A DNA stretch of 64,000 nucleotides from NCBI RefSeq assembly GCF_001422735.1, contig NZ_LMLZ01000022.1, positions 62,001-126,000 on the forward strand. Direction: 5' to 3'. Every line of letters begins with the position of its first letter. Positions within the stretch are counted from its first letter, which is position 1. The position numbers were made by a program, and so were the translations under genes. Below are positions 60,512 to 64,000 of the stretch, one piece after another. The DNA comes from Acidovorax sp. Leaf78. Lineage in GTDB: Bacteria; Pseudomonadota; Gammaproteobacteria; Burkholderiales; Burkholderiaceae_C. The notes below the pieces were generated by a model. The model was not told the DNA's origin. It was given only the letters and a program-made list of their open reading frames with translations, and ran no database searches.

Positions 60512-60982
60512 TCAGCGGCGCGCTGTGCGCTGGCAGGTCCACCGTTTTACGGTGGGCGGTGATGTATTGAGATTGTGTTCTGCGGTGCAACCGGTAGTGT
60601 CTTTGTCCAGTGGCCTAGCTGCAATCGCCGACGTCCGGAAGTACTCGCACGCTACCCAGTACGCTTGGGGGGACTCTGCAAAATTCCACTGAGAGATCAG
60701 CGTCTTGCCTTTGCGCTGCTGACTGTCCGGCGCCAGCTTCTCCAGCTTCTCGGGAGGGCCTGAGAAAAATGAGACGTTGAAATGCGGATGGCTTTCGTTG
60801 CTGGCTCGGACCTGCCAGTCGGGTCCGACCTTGTCGGCAGGAGTCTGTTGGACCTGCAGAGACTCAGGGCACTGGCCTGCTGCGGAGGATGTGGCCGACG
60901 CCACTGGCGTCTGGGCCCATACACAACCTAATCCACCCCAGACGAGAAATGTGATAGCGAAGATTTTTTTATAGGTCATCAT
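60512..60982 (-). CDS. STY0301-family periplasmic protein, immunity-like paralogue 1
   Basis: 156 residues from the ATG at 60982, two bases after the stop of the BPSL0067-family gene, with GGTGGA upstream; a TTG at 60988 overlapping that stop is an alternative. Signal peptide to about residue 24 (GLGCVWAQTP). CPESLQVQQTPADKVGPDWQ, SFFSGPPEKL, AYWVACEYFRTSAIAARPLD and TVKRWTCQ match the family. Direct translational coupling to the amidase-like gene is the strongest argument that it is the cognate immunity protein. Confidence 0.78.
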   Translation of the reverse strand: MMTYKKIFAITFLVWGGLGCVWAQTPVASATSSAAGQCPESLQVQQTPADKVGPDWQVRASNESHPHFNVSFFSGPPEKLEKLAPDSQQRKGKTLISQWNFAESPQAYWVACEYFRTSAIAARPLDKDTTGCTAEHNLNTSPPTVKRWTCQRTARR

Positions 60983-60984
60983 GC

Positions 60985-61365
60985 TCAATCCACCACCGAA
61001 AAAGCATCACCGTTGCTACTGGGACTGATCAGGTTTCCTTTCTTGTCCTTGCCCTTGAAGGCGAGAACGCGCTTTTGGATACCGTCGACGCCGACCCACT
61101 GGTCAACCACGGTGATACCCGAAGCGTCTTGCGAGACATAGAGCGCTGCATGGTTTCCGGTACTTTTGTTTGGATACTTGCCATCCACAAACGTCGCGAT
61201 GACGGTGCCCTTCTTCAGCAACAGGTTGCCTTTGACCGCTGCACCTTCGCGCCACAGAGCAGTGGCCGGCGCACGCGCATACTCTTTAACGAGGGCAACG
61301 CACTGGTGGGTTCCCGCGAGCGGCTTGCCAACAAGAGACTCCGGATTCTCATAGATATACGACAT
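60985..61365 (-). CDS. BPSL0067-family protein, probable T6SS-type peptidoglycan amidase effector
   Basis: 126 residues from the ATG at 61365 (MSYIYENPESLVGKPLAG). Papain/NlpC-like catalytic residues are visible: Cys in HQCVALVKEYARAP near residue 22 and His in GNHAALYVSQD near residue 79, followed by TVVDQWVG for the third position. No signal peptide, as expected for an effector delivered by a secretion apparatus. The family is associated with type VI secretion loci in Burkholderia and Salmonella. First gene of a leftward operon with three STY0301-family genes. No T6SS structural gene is in the window, so delivery would have to use a remote cluster. Confidence 0.78.
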   Translation of the reverse strand: MSYIYENPESLVGKPLAGTHQCVALVKEYARAPATALWREGAAVKGNLLLKKGTVIATFVDGKYPNKSTGNHAALYVSQDASGITVVDQWVGVDGIQKRVLAFKGKDKKGNLISPSSNGDAFSVVD

Positions 61366-61449
61366 TCTGACTTTCAGATGGGAGATTAAACAAACTCCAG
61401 CATCTGATCCATCGGATAGCAACTGCTTGAGCCGGAGGAGTCTAGAAGC

Positions 61450-61492
61450 AAAAAACAGAGCGCAAACGTGAGAGGTGCAACCAATTGCGCTC
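61450..61492 (-). terminator. Rho-independent terminator of the phosphatase gene
   Basis: On the minus strand GAGCGCAA pairs with TTGCGCTC (8 bp; a small GGT/ACC inner hairpin shortens the loop) and is followed by TGTTTTTT. It starts 17 bases after the phosphatase stop and lies upstream of the effector operon, isolating the two. Confidence 0.65.
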
Positions 61493-61509
61493 CGAACCTG
61501 CCACCCCCG

Positions 61510-62289
61510 CTACTTCTGCAAATACCGCCCCACCAACGCCTCCTGCGCCGCCGCATCCACACCCAGCACATCCACCAGATACGCCTGCACGCCGCCAAAG
61601 TCGTTGTCCACCATGTGCAGCGCCGCATCCAGAAACTCTTCCTGCACTCGCCACAGCACCGACAGCACTTCTTCCGGTGCGTGGCTGCCCATGCCCTCAG
61701 GCCGGCGGTACAGGGTATTGGTGAGCAGGTAGTCCTGCATGACCACATCGCGCGGCACGCCCAGGGACAGCAGGATCAGGGCGGCGGCGAAGCCGGTGCG
61801 GTCTTTGCCTGCGGTGCAGTGAAAGACGACGGGCGTCGGCTCGTTGCCTGCCAGCAGCAGTTGGAACAGCTCGGCAAAGCGCGGCGCGTTGTCGTGCACG
61901 AAGCCGCGGTAGGTGTCCTGCATCAGCACCACGGCGTCTTGCGCGGTGAGCTGGCGGCCGGTGCGCTGCAGCTCCAGCGCGCGCTGCACCACCGTGGGCT
62001 CGATCACCAGGGGGTGGTAGGCCACGCCGGGCAGGGCGTAGGCGTAGGCGGCGCTTTCGGCCTGGCCGCGAAAGTCGATGGCACGGGTGACGCCCAGTTG
62101 GGCCAGCAGGGCCTGGTCTTGCGGGGTGAGCGCGGCCAGGTGGTCTGACCTGAAGAGGTGGCGCCACTTGACCGCGCGCCCATCGCGGCCGATGTAGCCG
62201 CCCAGGTCGCGGAAGTTGCTGGCGCCCGCGAAGGGGAGGGATCGGGTGGGGCTGGCGGTGGAGTGCGTGGAGGCGGGCTGCTGGGGCAT
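61510..62289 (-). CDS. Tyrosine-protein phosphatase (DSP/SidA-like, C-x5-R)
   Basis: 259 residues from the ATG at 62289. A longer start at 62370 would add a His-rich leader translated from CGTG/CAC-rich DNA that includes a palindrome, so it is probably not coding. FAGASNFRDLGGYIGRDG is the bacterial tyrosine/serine phosphatase block, and VFHCTAGKDRTGFA carries the P-loop C-x5-R; acid and base residues are in FRGQAES. Substrate unknown: a phosphoprotein or phosphoinositide-like. Cytoplasmic. Confidence 0.87.
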   Translation of the reverse strand: MPQQPASTHSTASPTRSLPFAGASNFRDLGGYIGRDGRAVKWRHLFRSDHLAALTPQDQALLAQLGVTRAIDFRGQAESAAYAYALPGVAYHPLVIEPTVVQRALELQRTGRQLTAQDAVVLMQDTYRGFVHDNAPRFAELFQLLLAGNEPTPVVFHCTAGKDRTGFAAALILLSLGVPRDVVMQDYLLTNTLYRRPEGMGSHAPEEVLSVLWRVQEEFLDAALHMVDNDFGGVQAYLVDVLGVDAAAQEALVGRYLQK

Positions 62290-62297
62290 GGCGAGTG

Positions 62298-62311
62298 CGT
62301 GCATATGCACG
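62298..62311. promoter_or_regulatory. 14-bp perfect palindrome before the phosphatase start
   Basis: CGTGCATATGCACG, nine bases upstream of the ATG at 62289, with further CGTG/CACG elements beyond it. Possible operator; also the reason to doubt the longer His-rich N-terminus. Confidence 0.45.
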
Positions 62312-62471
62312 TGGCTATGTACGTGGGGACTTGCGTGGGGTGGCTGGTGATGGTGCTGGGCCGGCGCCACGGGAGTGACGGGCCGGCACAGGCTCCAAGC
62401 CTAGCCCAAATGCGCAGCCCGGGCTGTCACCGCCGTGTGCCACACGGCGGGCCGCGCCCCTCAGCGCGCCG

Positions 62472-63452
62472 TTACTTGCCCTGCACGTAGGCGTTGCGCG
62501 TGGTCACGGCCAGGTCGGGGTAGTTGGCGAACATGCCGTCCATGCCCATGTCCAGGTACTTGCGGAACTCTGCAGCAGCCAGGGTGGCGTCGGCCTGCGC
62601 AAAGGTCCAGCCGTGCACCTTCAGGCCTGCGGCGTGGGCTTGGTCGATGAAGGCCTTGGTGACGGGGTAGGTGGTGTTGTTGATGAGCACGCCCACGCCT
62701 TCGTTGAAGCTGGCCACGTCTTTCAGCGTGAGCGGCTGCACGCCGGTGGCACCCGTCACGCCCATGCGCACGCTGCCGTCGGCCGCGGTGGTGGCCACGC
62801 CCAGCAGGATGAGCGGCATCTTGTTGTTCTGCGCGATCTGCTTGGTGCGCAGGCTGCGCAGCGTGGCGTCGCTGAACGACTGGATGAAGACCTTGCTGGT
62901 GCCGTTGTAGCCGTTGGCGTTCAGCGTCTTGAGGATGCCGTCTTCCATGACCGGGTCGGCCTGCTTGGCCTCGGGGTAGATGCCCACTTCGCGGCCCGCG
63001 GCGCTGCTTTGCTTCTTGGCAAAGTCCACCACCTCTTGAAAGGTGGGCACGGTGAAGGGACTGGTGGCGCTGGGCACAAAGCCGGGGTAGCTGACCTTGC
63101 CTGTGCCGGTGGGCACCACGGTCAGCGTCTTGATTTCTGCGAGGGTGAAGTCGGCCACCTTGTAGCCGCCGTTGCGTTGCGCAAAGAGCGTGGCCACGTT
63201 GGTGGTGCGGTTCAGGGTGTCGTCGTGGATGGCCACCAGCGCGCCGTCCTTGGTGATCTGCAGGTCGGGCTCGATGAAGTCGGCGCCCATGCGGATGGCC
63301 AGTTCGTAGCCGCCCAGCGTGTGCTCGGGCAGGTAGCCGCTGGCGCCGCGGTGCGCGATGACCTGGGGCTGGGCAGGGGCGTCGTCGCTGCCGCCGCAGC
63401 CGGTGACGATGAGGGCACAGAGGCAGACGGCTGCCAGGGAGAAGGCTTTCAT
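62472..63452 (-). CDS. Glycerophosphodiester phosphodiesterase lipoprotein (GlpQ-like)
   Basis: 326 residues from the ATG at 63452. Signal peptide with lipobox IVTGC (Cys near 19), then GGSDDAPAQPQ as a linker. VIAHRGASGYLPEHTLGGYE and FIEPDLQITKDGALVAIHDD give the catalytic His pair and Ca-binding Glu/Asp of GDPD enzymes; IYPEAK, VFIQSFS and VHGWTFAQ follow. It hydrolyses glycerophosphodiesters to glycerol-3-phosphate and an alcohol. Anchored in the periplasm or outer membrane. No phosphate or glp regulatory gene adjoins. Confidence 0.9.
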   Translation of the reverse strand: MKAFSLAAVCLCALIVTGCGGSDDAPAQPQVIAHRGASGYLPEHTLGGYELAIRMGADFIEPDLQITKDGALVAIHDDTLNRTTNVATLFAQRNGGYKVADFTLAEIKTLTVVPTGTGKVSYPGFVPSATSPFTVPTFQEVVDFAKKQSSAAGREVGIYPEAKQADPVMEDGILKTLNANGYNGTSKVFIQSFSDATLRSLRTKQIAQNNKMPLILLGVATTAADGSVRMGVTGATGVQPLTLKDVASFNEGVGVLINNTTYPVTKAFIDQAHAAGLKVHGWTFAQADATLAAAEFRKYLDMGMDGMFANYPDLAVTTRNAYVQGK

Positions 63453-63603
63453 GGGGGATCGTTCCATTTTGGAAAAGAGGCCGACTCTATCGGCGCACCA
63501 AGGCAGTCTGGTGACAGGGTCTGGGGCCTGACACGCGCGGGACAGCAGCGCTACCGGGCGTGCCGACGCGCACCGATGTTGGTAGCCCCGGCAGGGGGCT
63601 GTA

Positions 63604-63942
63604 TCACTTCGGCAGCGAGGTGACGGCGCCGTCCACAGGTTGCTCACGGCTGCCCTTGGGGCAGGGCTGGTCGGTGTAGGTGACGCGGCCGTCCTGCACG
63701 CATTTGCGGGGTTCCACGGGCAGGGGTTCAGACGCGCCGCCGCGCGCTGCGCGGGCTTGGCCGGCCTGCTGGCCCGGTGGCAGCGTGTCCGGGCCGGGGC
63801 GGGTGATTTTCTTCCACGCCTGGTCGGCCCACGGGCCCGCTTGCGGCAGCCACTGGTCGGCCGTCCACCATGCGGCGGCGGCAGCGGCCAAGAGCAGCGC
63901 GAGGGCGATGGACCAGAGGGCTCGTTCGCGGGTACTGCGCAT
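63604..63942 (-). CDS. Small membrane-anchored DUF4124-like protein
   Basis: 112 residues. One N-terminal helix (ALWSIALALLLAAAAAAWW) serves as signal anchor. The C-terminus KCVQDGRVTYTDQPCPKG is the DUF4124 pattern (a short Cys-containing 'Y-x-D-x-P-C' block found in exported proteins). Function unknown. It is followed leftward by the glycerophosphodiesterase gene after about 150 bp. Confidence 0.7.
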   Translation of the reverse strand: MRSTRERALWSIALALLLAAAAAAWWTADQWLPQAGPWADQAWKKITRPGPDTLPPGQQAGQARAARGGASEPLPVEPRKCVQDGRVTYTDQPCPKGSREQPVDGAVTSLPK

Positions 63943-64000
63943 GGGTGGGACCTTCAGTAGTGTGGGCAGGAACGACCCGCGCTGGCACGGGCCGGACGCC
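63943..64000. other. Right edge of window
   Basis: 58 bp upstream of the last gene; nothing recognisable. Confidence 0.4.

Noticed and set aside
1-64000. tRNA, rRNA, CRISPR array, integrase, IS transposase or T6SS structural genes
   Set aside because: Looked for by characteristic sequence or protein motifs; none seen.

Overview
The window is GC-rich DNA (about 68-70% over most of its length by eye) with dense, short-spaced genes. The family mix is typical of a free-living betaproteobacterium, most likely Comamonadaceae (Acidovorax-like): many LysR regulators beside short-chain dehydrogenases, several calycin, pirin and VOC proteins, a SlyD-like FKBP, BPSL0067 and STY0301 families, and a short dispersed intergenic repeat that I associate with this group. 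The genus is an inference, because the window has no rRNA or tRNA gene.

Layout. 0-16 kb: a GST operon facing a LysR gene; an MFS exporter with a duplicated-module cytoplasmic protein and a secreted proline-rich/collagen-like relative; a sigma-54 two-component system (histidine kinase plus NtrC-type regulator) upstream of an SLC13/ArsB-like anion transporter; a PHP-type (DUF3604) lipoprotein; a 2OG-Fe(II) oxygenase, an FKBP isomerase and a pirin; and a run of small enzymes (DUF1428, DUF1579, GFA, VOC) facing a TetR gene with two well-spaced operator-like dyads. 17-29 kb: a chemoreceptor with a possible sigma-28 promoter, a WYL regulator facing a NIPSNAP gene across a palindrome, three SDR genes, two divergent LysR genes with palindromes in the shared intergenic regions, ExoD, an Asp/Glu racemase and a serine hydrolase. 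29-39 kb: a DUF1439 protein, a YjjJ-type HTH-HipA kinase whose promoter suggests a leaderless mRNA, a GNAT enzyme, 3-methyladenine glycosylase, a RIO kinase, TapT, a methyltransferase, and an HTH/beta-propeller pair. 39-48 kb: a complete five-gene oligopeptide-type ABC importer, interrupted after its binding-protein gene by a 168-bp palindromic MITE-like element, followed by an alpha/beta hydrolase, an M20 peptidase and a flavin reductase. 48-57 kb: a DUF1016/YhcG nuclease carrying in-frame palindromic repeats, sbcDC, and a LysR/pirin/reductase group.

The accessory region is 57.2-61.4 kb. It starts with an AT-rich SIR2-like gene that looks like an orphan defence gene, followed by the wreck of a NERD/UvrD-like helicase. 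Next come three STY0301-family periplasmic proteins downstream of a BPSL0067-family amidase-like protein. I read this last group as an orphan type VI-style peptidoglycan-hydrolase effector with a tripled immunity array. No T6SS structural gene, vgrG or PAAR gene is present in the window. After the island, core-like genes resume: a protein phosphatase, a glycerophosphodiesterase lipoprotein and a small DUF4124-like protein.

Regulatory logic visible in the DNA is mostly divergent regulator/target pairs with dyads between them (at about 16.35, 20.2, 23.9 and 25.9 kb). Nine copies of a roughly 50-65 bp dispersed repeat lie at or just after 3' ends of genes.
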